Below, piece after piece: positions 1 through 7,131 of a DNA stretch of 8,491 bases. The translations under genes and the position numbers were made by a program. Position 1 is the first letter of the stretch. Each line of letters begins with the position of its first letter. Origin of the DNA: Chordibacter forsetii. GTDB taxonomy: Bacteria; Verrucomicrobiota; Verrucomicrobiia; Opitutales; Seribacteraceae. The DNA lies in contig NZ_CAXLML010000020.1 in the NCBI RefSeq assembly GCF_964187505.1, positions 1 through 8,491 of the forward strand, read 5' to 3'. Under the pieces are notes generated by a model, which was not told the DNA's origin, searched no databases, and worked only from the letters and a program-made list of their open reading frames with translations.

Positions 1-587
1 ACCGCAAGGCCAGCCACCGGTAGGAGCCACCTTAGACCAACCCCAGCTTGAAAAAGTAATGTCGCACCCACAGCTCCGCACAAAAAACAAGTACCGAAAT
101 CGGGCTGCAAAAGAATAAGCAAACAAACCGAACCAATAATGAGGGATGGGATGAAAAACCCTTGAACAAAACTTCCAATCTCTCGTTGTTTATCGGCAAA
201 ATATTTTGCCAGCAATAAAACTAATCCAATCTTTGCAAATTCTGAAGGCTGTACCCGCAAAGACCCAAGACCTATCCATCTTTGAGCCCCGTTTACTTTA
301 ACCCCAATTCCTGGAATGAGAGTAAGTACCAAGCCCAGCAAGCAGAGGGCAAAAATAATGTAGGTGCGGTTTCGCAACCAATCCAAGTCAACAAAGGAAA
401 CATAACCGCCAACAATTAGAGATATAAGAACCCACACAACCTGTTTAACCAATAAATCTTGAGCTCCACGTACTGCCCCAGCACTGAAAAGCATGACCAG
501 ACCAATCATCGTTAGACCGATCGACGCAACGACGATATACGCCGTCACCCAGTTGGTAGTCCTATTAAACGCTCTTACTTCTGCCAA
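1..587 (-). CDS. ftsW: FtsW, septal peptidoglycan glycosyltransferase of the SEDS family (N-terminal part, cut by window edge)
   Basis: FtsW is the multi-spanning inner-membrane SEDS protein that polymerises lipid II into septal glycan strands together with FtsI. The visible 195 residues begin with a short cytoplasmic leader and hydrophobic segments at about 13-38, 45-67, 75-95, 117-130 and 143-161. Family signatures are present: NGAQRWI (99-105), QPSEFAK (113-119) and QPDFGT (161-166). The C-terminal half, including the catalytic loop region, lies beyond the left edge. The start is taken as TTG at 587-585 because GGGAGG sits 5 bases upstream. An in-frame GTG at 611-609 has no such site, and the ATG at 600 is in another frame that stops after 11 codons. 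RodA is the main paralogue to consider; the dcw position next to murD, with ftsI upstream, favours FtsW. The gene follows the LysM gene after 45 bases, the largest gap in the window. Confidence 0.95.
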   Translation of the reverse strand, partial: MAEVRAFNRTTNWVTAYIVVASIGLTMIGLVMLFSAGAVRGAQDLLVKQVVWVLISLIVGGYVSFVDLDWLRNRTYIIFALCLLGLVLTLIPGIGVKVNGAQRWIGLGSLRVQPSEFAKIGLVLLLAKYFADKQREIGSFVQGFFIPSLIIGSVCLLILLQPDFGTCFLCGAVGATLLFQAGVGLRWLLPVAGLA

Positions 588-592
588 TCGAA

Positions 593-598
593 CCTCCC
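593..598 (-). promoter_or_regulatory. Strong Shine-Dalgarno site of ftsW
   Basis: The minus strand reads GGGAGG here, followed by a 5-base spacer (TTCGA) and then TTG. This site decides the ftsW start. It is one of the two best ribosome binding sites in the window, which may compensate for the weak TTG initiation codon. Confidence 0.75.
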
Positions 599-632
599 AT
601 TTCCACCACACACATTACAAGCTATGACAACA

Positions 633-1700
633 TCAAGGAGCATCGATAATTGGTCGATCCTCGTTGGATGAGTCGTTGAAAAAGTCTTGCAAGCTTGCCC
701 CCTCATCATTGGGAGCTACATTCACTTCCTTAGTAAAATCTATTTCTGGAGAATTCGACTGCGAATTGACCGAACCCTGAGAAACGATTAGCGGCTGCCC
801 GGCACGAATTAAGCTAGGATTGGTAAGCCCATTCCACTCCATAATTTGACCAACTGACACACCGTATATCGAGGCAATACGTGAAAGGTTATCTCCTTTT
901 TTAACGATATGAGTACTCGCACCAAGGGGAACCACTTTGGGGGCAGGAACTTCTGTAGTTTCGGTTGCAATATATGAAGATCCATCTGGTATTCTTAACT
1001 TCTGACCAGGGCGGATAATGGAAGACATCGACATATTGTTCGCTTTAAGTAATTCCGACAAACGCAGGCCATGTTTACGGGCAATTCGAGAAAGAGTGTC
1101 CCCTTTTTCTACAGCGTATGAGTTACCAGTTAAACCAGATTCAAAATTACTCGGTTCTTGTGACGGTTGAGGCAAAGACAATCCAGGAGTATTTACACCG
1201 GGAATCATAATTTCCTGACCGATCGATAAGCGTCCGCTTTGATTAAGATTGGGGTTAGCGTCCAATAATTTGGTCAAAGGCACGCCATTTTTTCTGGCAA
1301 TTCCCCAAAGAGTATCTCCCCGTTCAACTTTGTAAATTGCAAGATCTGAAGGGCGTAAATCAATAGGAACAGGCTTTTGTTCACGAGGAACTATAATCGA
1401 TTGAGCCGAAGGTACACCCGGTTCTTCGGGCACGATTAATCCTCCAGGAACGGGTCGTTGAGGTGCCGCAAATTCATTAGCAGAAGAAGTTTCTTTAACC
1501 TCTAATGGCTTCTGAATACTGGAATCTTCGACTCCTTGATTAAAGGTTTGCTCAGGGGCATCCTCGACTGCGGGTGGAACATCCGCACCAAGGTCTTTTG
1601 CCTTTCCACCTGTTGTCTGACAACTTGGTTGGAACATAACCAGAAGAATAACTCCGACGTGAAGCGAGAGTACGATACCGAATACTTTTGATAGTTTCAT
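633..1700 (-). CDS. Secreted or membrane-anchored protein with three LysM peptidoglycan-binding domains
   Basis: A 355-residue protein predicted to act in the periplasm by binding the GlcNAc-MurNAc backbone of peptidoglycan. Residues 5-23 form a hydrophobic signal or anchor segment after a Lys-containing start, followed by PSCQTTGG with Cys27. This is a possible but atypical lipoprotein site, since Gln stands at -3. Residues about 30-120 are a Pro- and acid-rich linker. Three LysM repeats follow at about 122-168, 194-239 and 263-309, each opening with a (Y/H)xVxxGDxL motif and separated by Pro/Ser-rich linkers. The tail (310-355) is acidic and polar. No peptidase, amidase or other catalytic domain is visible. 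The gene starts 5 bases after the murD stop with only a weak purine-rich ribosome site, so translational coupling is likely. Its place between murD and ftsW suggests a role linked to division or septal wall synthesis, but this is inference. Confidence 0.88.
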   Translation of the reverse strand: MKLSKVFGIVLSLHVGVILLVMFQPSCQTTGGKAKDLGADVPPAVEDAPEQTFNQGVEDSSIQKPLEVKETSSANEFAAPQRPVPGGLIVPEEPGVPSAQSIIVPREQKPVPIDLRPSDLAIYKVERGDTLWGIARKNGVPLTKLLDANPNLNQSGRLSIGQEIMIPGVNTPGLSLPQPSQEPSNFESGLTGNSYAVEKGDTLSRIARKHGLRLSELLKANNMSMSSIIRPGQKLRIPDGSSYIATETTEVPAPKVVPLGASTHIVKKGDNLSRIASIYGVSVGQIMEWNGLTNPSLIRAGQPLIVSQGSVNSQSNSPEIDFTKEVNVAPNDEGASLQDFFNDSSNEDRPIIDAP

Positions 1701-1705
1701 TTTTC

Positions 1706-3028
1706 TTAATAGCTGATTTGCAAATGGGTTACAGGTAATTTCGTATCCTCTTGAGAGGACCTCTTCAAATCGAAAACGAGAGATTTAAAGGAATTTCCTC
1801 TTACTGAATAATTCGAAAACATATCAAAGCTGGAAAAACCGGGACTAAAAAGTATTTTTTGCTGCCGTACAGCAGCCTGAAAAGCCAGATGAAGTGCGTC
1901 TTTTAAACTTTTGCAAATAGTGGACTTAATTCCCCTCTCCACGAGGCATTGATTGAGTGGCAAACTCATTTCACCAATTAAATAAGCTCCTGCTAAATAG
2001 GGCTTCAATGATTTTGCAAAATCACCCGCTTGCTGACCTTTATTTCTTCCACCTCCTATCCAAATTATTTTTTCTGAAAATGACCTGCAGGCTGCGACAA
2101 CCGAGGCCAAGTTGGTCGACTTTGAATCATTCCAAAAACTTACCTGATTAACAACGTCAACTTTTTGCAGACGATGGGGTTCTGGTTGATAGCCTTCAAG
2201 TGCTTCGAAAAATTGTTTATGAGAAATTCCAAGTTCAGAAGTCCATTGCAAGGCAAAGGCCAGGTTTTCAGATTGTGGAACACTCTTAAAGAAAGAGTCT
2301 ACATACGAAGGGATTTCTTTTTTACCCAGAGTTTGGACTACCTTAAAATTAGGATTTAAAGATATTCCAAACTTTTTGGCATTCGATACAACTGATTCTC
2401 CAATCCAAACATTGTTTGAGTTTTTACACCCATTAGCCAATTTCAACTTGGCTAAAAAATATTCCCTTTCATTTAGATGATAATCCAAATGGTCTGGAGA
2501 AAAGTTCGTCCATAAGAGCGAATCCAGCCTAAGGACAGTAGAGTGACAGGCTTGAAAAGAACTGGTTTCGAGAAAAATATTTTTTCCTATCGTTTCCCCA
2601 TTAGTTTCTGCACTCGATAATGGATAGCCAATATTTCCCAATGCTATGCTTGGAAGGCCCAGATTATTAGCAACATGACTTAAAATAGTAGCAACTGAGG
2701 TTTTGCCATTGGTTCCGGTTATGCCGACTAAAGCTACTGCTCTTGAAAAGCATACACCAAGATCAAGTTCTGTGATTATCGTTTTTCCCTCTTGTTCTGC
2801 CAGCTTGATCCATTCATGACTGGGAGGAAAACCAGGACTCGTAATGACCAACGAACAATTGCGTGCATTTTCACGACTAAACCATTTGTCTTTTTGATCA
2901 AAAATGTCGCAGGCATAGCCCTCTTTGTTAAGTAATTCTTCAACTGCTCTACCACTAAGACCTCTCCCAAAAACCGCTACTGAACCAGTGGATCTTTTTA
3001 GTAAATCTTTTAAAAAACTAGCCTTCAT
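1706..3028 (-). CDS. murD: MurD, UDP-N-acetylmuramoyl-L-alanine--D-glutamate ligase
   Basis: A cytoplasmic ATP-dependent Mur ligase that adds D-glutamate to UDP-MurNAc-L-Ala. The 440-residue length is typical. The N-terminal Rossmann-like UDP-binding domain shows a glycine-rich turn (FGRGLSG, 20-26). The central domain has the P-loop GTNGKTSV (105-112), GNIG (131-134), ETSSFQ (154-159) and DHLDYH (179-184), with Lys194 in the position of the carbamylated lysine. The C-terminal domain has HRLQ (285-288), NDSKSTN (300-306), GGGRNKG (325-331) and the MurD-type SPGFSSFDMF region (395-404). The absence of a DNPR motif and the SPG(F)SSFD signature separate it from MurE and MurF. The ATG directly follows the mraY TAA with no gap, and the only ribosome site is an AGG inside the last mraY codon, so coupled translation is likely. 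Confidence 0.97.
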   Translation of the reverse strand: MKASFLKDLLKRSTGSVAVFGRGLSGRAVEELLNKEGYACDIFDQKDKWFSRENARNCSLVITSPGFPPSHEWIKLAEQEGKTIITELDLGVCFSRAVALVGITGTNGKTSVATILSHVANNLGLPSIALGNIGYPLSSAETNGETIGKNIFLETSSFQACHSTVLRLDSLLWTNFSPDHLDYHLNEREYFLAKLKLANGCKNSNNVWIGESVVSNAKKFGISLNPNFKVVQTLGKKEIPSYVDSFFKSVPQSENLAFALQWTSELGISHKQFFEALEGYQPEPHRLQKVDVVNQVSFWNDSKSTNLASVVAACRSFSEKIIWIGGGRNKGQQAGDFAKSLKPYLAGAYLIGEMSLPLNQCLVERGIKSTICKSLKDALHLAFQAAVRQQKILFSPGFSSFDMFSNYSVRGNSFKSLVFDLKRSSQEDTKLPVTHLQISY

Positions 3029-4174
3029 TTACCTAAGTTTAAGTGTGGCCAAACCGATCAAAGCAAAAAGAAGAGATAATATCCAAAATCGAATAACTAC
3101 CTTGGTTTCTTTCCATCCCTTTAATTCAAAATGGTGATGAATAGGAGACATGAGAAAAATTCTTTTTCCACGAAGTTTAAAAGAAGCCACCTGTAGGATA
3201 ACTGACATTGCTTCGATCACAAAAATGCCCCCGACTATAATTAAAGTTAACGGTTGATGAATCATAAGGGCAATAATCCCAACCAAGCCTCCAATCGCCA
3301 GGGATCCCGTATCACCCATAAAAATCTCTGCCGGATGTGCATTGTACCATAAAAATGCGAGACTCCCACCGAGTAATGCCGTACACAAAATGGTTAGTTC
3401 CCCCGATCCAGGAACCCAACTAATTTTTAAATAATCTGCAATGAGGAAGTTTCCCGACGCATAAGACATGATTCCATAGGTCAAGGCTACCGTAACCGTA
3501 CACCCAATGGCCAAGCCGTCTAATCCATCGGTAAGATTGATCGCATTACTTGTACCTGAAAGAGTGATCAGAAAGAAGATAAAGAGCGTAACAGTGGACA
3601 TCATGGGAATACCCAATCCATCAGGATAACTCACAAAAGGAATCCAAAATTCCCTCATTTTATCTGGGCTGCCCAGAGATTCATTACCCACTCCACTTAA
3701 ATCATTAGCAAAAGGACCAAGTAAGATAAAAAGTGCCACAGCTGTAGTTCCAAGCTGACCCAGGAGTTTAAATTTACCAGGCAAGCCTTTACTGTTTTTC
3801 TTGGATACTTTTAAATAATCATCCGCAAATCCAACTCCGGTCAAAAGAGTATATGTTATAAGAGCAGTACAAACATAAACATTTGGCTCCGCCCATAATA
3901 GGGTACTACACAAAACCGAAATAAAAATAAGCGCCCCTCCCATGGTAGGCGTATGAGATTTATCTGAGTGTAAATCTGCCAAGTCTCCAACCTCATCTTT
4001 TCCACGAAATGCTTGTTTTGCCCCGATATTTCGAAGCTTTCGAATAAGAAATGGACCAATCCAAAAGCCCATAATTAAGGCGGTGATTCCAGCACCCAAA
4101 GAACGAACAGAAATGTACTGAAATAAACGAAGCGGCCCCCAAAGGTCTTCACTAAATTGTAACCAACTCAGCAC
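3029..4174 (-). CDS. mraY: MraY, phospho-N-acetylmuramoyl-pentapeptide-transferase
   Basis: An integral inner-membrane enzyme that transfers phospho-MurNAc-pentapeptide from UDP to undecaprenyl phosphate, making lipid I. The 381 residues hold about ten hydrophobic segments. Signatures are clear: TPTMGG (75-80), the Asp pair ADDY (117-120), NLTDGLDG (213-220), FMGDTGSLA (285-293, with Asp288 as the third catalytic-site Asp) and PIHHHFELKGW (344-354). The protein is about 20 residues longer than E. coli MraY, with extra sequence between about 155 and 185. The start is GTG at 4174-4172, which overlaps the murF end by 7 bases (GTGCTGA) and has an AGGT ribosome site 5 bases upstream. The resulting N-terminus (MLSWL) and the C-terminus (LATLKLR) match the family well, supporting the start. 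Expression is probably coupled to murF. Confidence 0.98.
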   Translation of the reverse strand: MLSWLQFSEDLWGPLRLFQYISVRSLGAGITALIMGFWIGPFLIRKLRNIGAKQAFRGKDEVGDLADLHSDKSHTPTMGGALIFISVLCSTLLWAEPNVYVCTALITYTLLTGVGFADDYLKVSKKNSKGLPGKFKLLGQLGTTAVALFILLGPFANDLSGVGNESLGSPDKMREFWIPFVSYPDGLGIPMMSTVTLFIFFLITLSGTSNAINLTDGLDGLAIGCTVTVALTYGIMSYASGNFLIADYLKISWVPGSGELTILCTALLGGSLAFLWYNAHPAEIFMGDTGSLAIGGLVGIIALMIHQPLTLIIVGGIFVIEAMSVILQVASFKLRGKRIFLMSPIHHHFELKGWKETKVVIRFWILSLLFALIGLATLKLR

Positions 4175-5586
4175 AGCATACCTAATTGTTGTGAATCTTC
4201 CTCAACTGCCCATTTAGGTACTAACTCCTCTAAGCGAAACGAACGACTTCCTTTTAATAATACTGGTCCATTAAACTCTTCAATTAACGGCCTTCCATCC
4301 TCTGCATTTTCAAGGACTACAAGTTGATCTACCCTTGCTCCACTATCAATCATCCCCTGAGCCATTTGGCGGGCATGACCACCAATTAAAATTGCTCGAT
4401 CCGTTTCATCCATGACAATCGATTTGCCGGTTTCGAAATGGAGTTTTTGGCTCATATTGCCCAATTCATTCATACCACCAAGAACTAGAAGCTTTGGTTT
4501 ATTTCTAAACTTTCGGCTAAAATACTGGATGCTATCCTTCATAGATGCTGGATTAGCGTTATAACAATCGACTAGATACGAACGCCCCCGGCCTACAAGG
4601 TTGGATCCTCGTAGGCCGGAGGGACAGTATTGGGGTAGGCGTTCAAAAATTTCTTTATCACTAGCTCCAAGTTTCCATGCAGCTACGCATGCCAAAACCA
4701 TATTTCTTATCAAACCTTCTGATAATGGTTCGATAGGAATACAAAGAGGAGGGCACTCAAAACGCTCAATATTTAGAACGACAGAATGCCCACCCTCGTT
4801 TGTTTCAGTTGAAATATTATAAAGTACCTGATTTGGGCCCTGAACCTCCTCTTGCGGCCCACCCTTTTTAATCAATATATGTGGGCGTTCTTCGCTGATA
4901 GCCTTTTTAAAACTCTCGTACTGCACTAATTCCTCAGGGAAAATACCAAGGCACTTTTCGGCTGCATGTGTCCATAGCCTTATTTTCTCATTGGCCACAT
5001 TTTCAATTGTTTGCAAACCCTCTAAATGAGAATGGTCTATGGAAGTAATAATGGTAAGGTCAGGACAAATCATATCTGTCAAAACTTCCATTTCTCCCAT
5101 TTGATTTATTCCAGCCTCTACAACAGCAAATTTGTGCTCACCCTCGCATACTTGGGTTAAGGTCAGTGGCACTCCCAGGAAATTATTTAAGTTCCCTTCC
5201 GTACACAATGATTGGTTCAACATTTTTTTTAAAATTTCTTTCGTGGATGTCTTCCCACAGCTGCCAGTAACTCCAACCACTTTTCCAGAAAACTGTGCTC
5301 TATGCAGTTTGGCAATTCTCTGGAACGATAACAGGGTATCACCCACAACTAATTGGGGTAACTGTGCATTACCTACTTGATGGTCGACCAGTCCCGCAAC
5401 AGCTCCCTCCTTAGTAGCCTGATCTATAAAATCATGCCCGTCTCTATCTGCTTTAATTGCAACAAACATATCTCCCGAGCTAACTTTTCGGGAATCAATA
5501 GTAAAACCGTTTACCCCATTGCTGGGTGAATCAGTCCATTTGCCATTACTCCAACGGCTTAAAGAATTTGGATCAAAACGATACAT
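4168..5586 (-). CDS. murF: MurF, UDP-N-acetylmuramoyl-tripeptide--D-alanyl-D-alanine ligase
   Basis: A cytoplasmic ATP-dependent Mur ligase that adds D-Ala-D-Ala to UDP-MurNAc-tripeptide, giving the pentapeptide used by MraY. The 472 residues are close to the usual length of about 450. The N-terminal domain has the DSR motif (31-33) followed by SGDMFVAIK (37-45). The central domain has the P-loop GVTGSCGKTSTK (105-116), GNLNNFLGVP (131-140), VEAGINQMGEM (156-166), SHLEG (186-190) and Lys201. The C-terminal domain has DCYNANPASM (340-349), LGGMNELG (369-376) and LLKGSRSFRLEE (443-454). DCYNANP and KGSR are MurF-specific. The residues after HLEG (LQT) differ from the common FGS. The ATG directly follows the murE stop and is served by GGAGGA inside the murE end. 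The gene contains an unusual perfect inverted repeat, listed separately. Confidence 0.97.
   Translation of the reverse strand: MYRFDPNSLSRWSNGKWTDSPSNGVNGFTIDSRKVSSGDMFVAIKADRDGHDFIDQATKEGAVAGLVDHQVGNAQLPQLVVGDTLLSFQRIAKLHRAQFSGKVVGVTGSCGKTSTKEILKKMLNQSLCTEGNLNNFLGVPLTLTQVCEGEHKFAVVEAGINQMGEMEVLTDMICPDLTIITSIDHSHLEGLQTIENVANEKIRLWTHAAEKCLGIFPEELVQYESFKKAISEERPHILIKKGGPQEEVQGPNQVLYNISTETNEGGHSVVLNIERFECPPLCIPIEPLSEGLIRNMVLACVAAWKLGASDKEIFERLPQYCPSGLRGSNLVGRGRSYLVDCYNANPASMKDSIQYFSRKFRNKPKLLVLGGMNELGNMSQKLHFETGKSIVMDETDRAILIGGHARQMAQGMIDSGARVDQLVVLENAEDGRPLIEEFNGPVLLKGSRSFRLEELVPKWAVEEDSQQLGMLC
4175..4183 (-). promoter_or_regulatory. Ribosome binding site of mraY, inside murF
   Basis: The minus strand has AGGT at 4183-4180 followed by five bases (ATGCT) and then the GTG start of mraY. 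The site lies within the last murF codons. It supports the GTG start, since the nearby ATG at 4179-4177 is in the murF frame and reaches the murF stop after two further codons. Confidence 0.6.
4588..4619. repeat. Perfect 9-bp GC-rich inverted repeat inside murF
   Basis: The arms CCGGCCTAC (4588-4596) and GTAGGCCGG (4611-4619) are perfect reverse complements around a 14-base loop. Beyond a single mismatch (4587/4620) two more C-G pairs form (4585-4586 with 4621-4622). In the murF mRNA this would be a stable hairpin over codons about 324-333, just before the DCYNANP motif. No T-run follows on either strand, so it is not an intrinsic terminator. It may be chance arising from the Gly-Leu-Arg and Val-Gly-Arg codons. 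Confidence 0.6.
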
Positions 5587-7125
5587 TTATCCTCCAAAAA
5601 CTTTTGCATCCAATAAACCACCCGCAACTAAGCGATCATCAAAAGGAATCGCTGTGTATTGAACCTCTTGATAAGCTTCATGACCCTTGCCTGCGATAAG
5701 TACACAATCATCCACGCTGGCAGCATCTAAAGCTAAATCAATGGCTCTTCGTCGGTCTTCAACAAAATAAACTTCAGATCCTTTACATACACCTTTTTGC
5801 ATATCGCTAAATATAGAATCGATGCTTTCCGTACGTGGATTATCTGAAGTCGCCCAGACCTGATCTGCGGCAGCACAAGCGACCCTAGTCATTTCAAGTC
5901 GCTTCCCCTTGTCTCTATCACCACCACATCCGAAAACTACCCTGACCTTACCCTTAGTACATTCCCTGAGCATTTCTAATGCATTACGAAGTGCATCGGG
6001 TGTATGAGCATAATCAACAACAACACGGTAAGGTTGCCCCCTATCTACACTCTCCATCCTTCCACATACACCCTTGAAACTTCTTAATTTGTGGATCGAT
6101 TCAACCACGCTTTTTCCCATTGCATGCATGATAGCAAAAGAGGCTAAAACATTTGAAACATTGTAACGCCCAATTAAAGGACTAGCCACAACGGTGTTTC
6201 CTAATGGGCTTTCCATTACAAACTTGGAACCTTCGGCATCGAGGGTAAGGTTTTTCGCACAAAATTGATTCCCTGCTTCAAATCCAAAAGTTAAAACCTG
6301 TACTTGTGGTGGAAGTTCCTGAATAAGTCTTTTCCCATAGGGACAATCTCCATTGATAACAGCTACTTTAGGTAACGGCCCGTTCATACCATTGAAAAGT
6401 TTTCGCTTTTCCTGGTAGTACTGCTCCATACTTCCATGGTAATCAAGATGATCCCTTGTAAGGTTCGTAAAAACTGCAATTTCAAGAGAAATTCCATTAA
6501 CTCTTGACTGATGAATTCCGTGAGAACTTATTTCCATCACCGAACTACTGCAACCTGCAGCAAGCATACTTTTTAACATGGGATATAGATCGGTAGCTTC
6601 TGGAGTTGTCTTAAATGAAGGAACATCTCTGTCTCCCAAATTATACTGTACCGTTCCGATCAAACCTACCGGGCAACCAGGCTCCTCTAATAGATGATGT
6701 GTTAAAGTGCTTACCGTGGTTTTTCCATTGGTTCCAGTTATCCCAATAAGGCTTAATGATTCATCTGGTGAGTCATAAAACTTTTTGGTGAACTTTGCCA
6801 TGGATTTACGGGCATCTGCTACCTTTACGCGTGCCACACCATGGGGGACGCTTACCTCATCAGATTGAGAAACAATTACATTAGCTCCCCTATTTAATGC
6901 TTCCTGGATGTGAAGATCACCATTTGTTCTATTGCCAGGAATAGCAAAAAAAGCTGCTCCAGGATTAACTCTCCTACTGTCTGAACTTATCGATTTAATA
7001 ACCTGGTTTTGAAACTTTTTATCTGTACTAAAATCCTTGTCCGTAAGACTACTTAATTCTCGATGCCTTGTAATTCTCGACTTTACGCTATCCACACAGT
7101 TTATTTCTTGATCACTCTTTTTCAT
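5587..7125 (-). CDS. murE: MurE, UDP-N-acetylmuramoyl-L-alanyl-D-glutamate--2,6-diaminopimelate ligase
   Basis: A cytoplasmic ATP-dependent Mur ligase that adds the third residue of the stem peptide. The N-terminal domain has DSRRVNPGAAFFA (49-61). The central domain has the P-loop GTNGKTTV (131-138), TTPEA (173-177), EISSHG (198-203) and DHLDYHGSMEQY (225-236), with Lys240 in the carbamylated-lysine position. The C-terminal domain has GRYNVSN (319-325), GRMESV (355-360), DYAHTPDAL (371-379), GCGGDRDKGKR (399-409), DNPRTE (428-433) and AGKGHE (478-483). DNPR marks specificity for meso-diaminopimelate over lysine. At 512 residues it is slightly long, mainly through a charged N-terminal extension of about 20 residues relative to E. 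coli MurE. The ATG lies 6 bases after the ftsI stop and has no clear ribosome site, so re-initiation after ftsI is likely. Confidence 0.97.
   Translation of the reverse strand: MKKSDQEINCVDSVKSRITRHRELSSLTDKDFSTDKKFQNQVIKSISSDSRRVNPGAAFFAIPGNRTNGDLHIQEALNRGANVIVSQSDEVSVPHGVARVKVADARKSMAKFTKKFYDSPDESLSLIGITGTNGKTTVSTLTHHLLEEPGCPVGLIGTVQYNLGDRDVPSFKTTPEATDLYPMLKSMLAAGCSSSVMEISSHGIHQSRVNGISLEIAVFTNLTRDHLDYHGSMEQYYQEKRKLFNGMNGPLPKVAVINGDCPYGKRLIQELPPQVQVLTFGFEAGNQFCAKNLTLDAEGSKFVMESPLGNTVVASPLIGRYNVSNVLASFAIMHAMGKSVVESIHKLRSFKGVCGRMESVDRGQPYRVVVDYAHTPDALRNALEMLRECTKGKVRVVFGCGGDRDKGKRLEMTRVACAAADQVWATSDNPRTESIDSIFSDMQKGVCKGSEVYFVEDRRRAIDLALDAASVDDCVLIAGKGHEAYQEVQYTAIPFDDRLVAGGLLDAKVFGG
5590..5595 (-). 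promoter_or_regulatory. Strong Shine-Dalgarno site of murF within the murE 3' end
   Basis: The minus strand reads GGAGGA here. GGA GGA encodes the final Gly-Gly of MurE, and the TAA stop then abuts the murF ATG. The stop codon, ribosome site and start codon are compressed into 12 bases, which is expected to couple murF translation to murE. Confidence 0.75.
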
Positions 7126-7131
7126 AACAAC

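Noticed and set aside
598..600. ATG just upstream of ftsW as its start
   Set aside because: It is in a different frame from ftsW and reaches a stop after 11 codons. It overlaps the ribosome binding site itself.
588..632. The 45-base gap before ftsW as a promoter or terminator
   Set aside because: No convincing -35/-10 pair, stem-loop or T-run is visible. It contains only the ftsW ribosome site.
1957..5380. Plus-strand open frames of 64-82 codons (for example 1957-2151, 2165-2359, 2925-3137, 4601-4822, 5132-5380)
   Set aside because: They lie wholly antisense to well-conserved murD, mraY and murF coding sequence, and their translations show no recognisable domain. They are shadows of the real genes.
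2690..6750. Similar sequence near 2701-2730 and 6720-6750, suggesting a repeat
   Set aside because: Both stretches encode the ITGTNGKT P-loop of the homologous ligases MurD and MurE. The similarity reflects shared ancestry of the protein family, not a DNA repeat element.
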